From assembly GCA_018269055.1 (NCBI GenBank), contig JAFDVI010000028.1, forward strand, positions 1-64,000: a DNA stretch of 64,000 nucleotides, read 5' to 3'. The notes beneath the pieces are model-generated. The model was not told the DNA's origin, did no database searches, and worked only from the letters and a program-made list of their open reading frames with translations. Position numbers and translations under genes: made by a program. Below, one piece after another: positions 63,735 through 64,000 of this stretch. This DNA is from Acidobacteriota bacterium (GTDB lineage: Bacteria; Acidobacteriota; Blastocatellia; RBC074). Position 1 is the first letter of the stretch. Every line of letters begins with the position of its first letter.

Positions 63735-64000
63735 AATTTTCTCTCCACAGCCGAAGCGATGATGCGCATCTGATCGGTCAGCTTGCTGAACTGCTCCAGC
63801 GACAAAGATTCCGCTCCGTCGCAAATCGCGTGATCGGGATCGTGATGAACTTCGACGATCAACCCGTCGGCTCCGGCGGCGACTGCAGCGCGCGCCATCG
63901 GCGGAACCTTGTCGCGACGACCTGTGGCGCGACTGGGATCAACGATAACCGGTAGATGCGACAGCCGTTTGATCAACGGAATGGCCGAAATGTCCAGCGT
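63731..64000 (-). CDS. aroF: DAHP synthase (3-deoxy-7-phosphoheptulonate synthase), C-terminal part
   Basis: Partial, the gene runs off the window end at 64000. The C-terminal ~90 residues are seen: [40 protein letters not shown] and the end helix. These match type I-beta (AroF/AroA(G)-like, KDO8P-synthase-related) DAHP synthase. It makes the first intermediate of the shikimate pathway from PEP and erythrose 4-phosphate. The stop overlaps the tyrA GTG start. Confidence 0.9.
   Translation of the reverse strand, partial: TLDISAIPLIKRLSHLPVIVDPSRATGRRDKVPPMARAAVAAGADGLIVEVHHDPDHAICDGAESLSLEQFSKLTDQMRIIASAVERKL

Noticed and set aside
1-64000. CRISPR arrays, tRNA/rRNA genes and intact insertion sequences
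   Set aside because: No regular spacer-repeat array, no cloverleaf with CCA-type end and no transposase gene was seen. The palindromes found are short and irregularly placed.

Overview
The window reads as a chromosomal segment of a diderm, aerobic heterotroph, most likely an Acidobacteriota of the Blastocatellia type. This is inference from gene content: an Oar-like TonB-dependent receptor, a large S9 peptidase, an ECF sigma factor overlapping a Ser/Thr kinase with TPRs, a kinase fused to a formylglycine-generating-enzyme-like domain, many YCF48, TPR, PQQ-propeller and DinB proteins, and a heptose/LPS operon proving an outer membrane. I saw no rRNA, tRNA, CRISPR array, prophage or intact insertion sequence. 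Most of the window is moderately GC-rich; the first 0.5 kb and the toxin-antitoxin area are visibly more AT-rich.

Layout. 1-7 kb (minus strand): a membrane protein, a SPOR-YCF48 fusion, a biotin carboxylase plus biotin carrier pair without a carboxyltransferase, a DUF3592-like protein, a zinc-ribbon/pseudopilin-like protein and a CDP-alcohol phosphatidyltransferase. 7-11 kb: TPR protein and kinase-FGE protein. 11-14 kb (minus): small proteins and a secreted alpha/beta hydrolase. 14.2-19.7 kb: a co-directional cluster of a phenylacetate-CoA-ligase-like adenylating enzyme, a HemN-like radical SAM enzyme, a flavin-dependent-halogenase-like oxidoreductase and a CPA2 antiporter, ending in a terminator; this looks like an uncharacterised small-molecule pathway. 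19.8-31 kb: TonB receptor, S9 peptidase, arginase-family enzyme, maleylpyruvate-isomerase-like protein, amidohydrolase, PQQ propeller with EF-hands and two small helical proteins. 31-36 kb: EamA-like membrane protein, AraC regulator, TPR protein, DinB protein and an AurF-like di-iron protein. 35.6-39.3 kb: ECF sigma factor and TPR kinase.

39.3-42.6 kb (minus): a tightly overlapped operon, gmhB, GT9 heptosyltransferase-like, isoprenylcysteine-methyltransferase-like, DUF3108. 43.2-47.6 kb: a signalling operon with an NtrC-type regulator, a secreted blue-copper-type protein, a membrane histidine kinase and a stand-alone receiver. 47.6-51.3 kb (minus): ceramidase-like protein, DUF4197 protein, a small membrane protein and a higBA toxin-antitoxin pair. 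51.5-54.3 kb: small protein, LURP-one/scramblase-like protein, MFS transporter and cytochrome c. 54.3-57.6 kb (minus): penicillin-binding protein 1A. 58-60.6 kb: S41 protease and an amidohydrolase-2. 60.7-64 kb (minus): MATE transporter, DinB protein, and the translationally overlapped end of aroF-type DAHP synthase with tyrA.

The least explained non-coding signal is a set of palindromic repeats. Two elements that share a 16-base core with one mismatch lie at 44.7 kb and 47.6 kb. The first is read in frame inside the blue-copper gene. The second supplies the TAG stop codons of two convergent genes from its two arms. A four-hairpin element lies at 16.9 kb, paired palindromes at 11.3-11.4 kb, and an inverted repeat runs directly into the kinase start codon at 8.9 kb.
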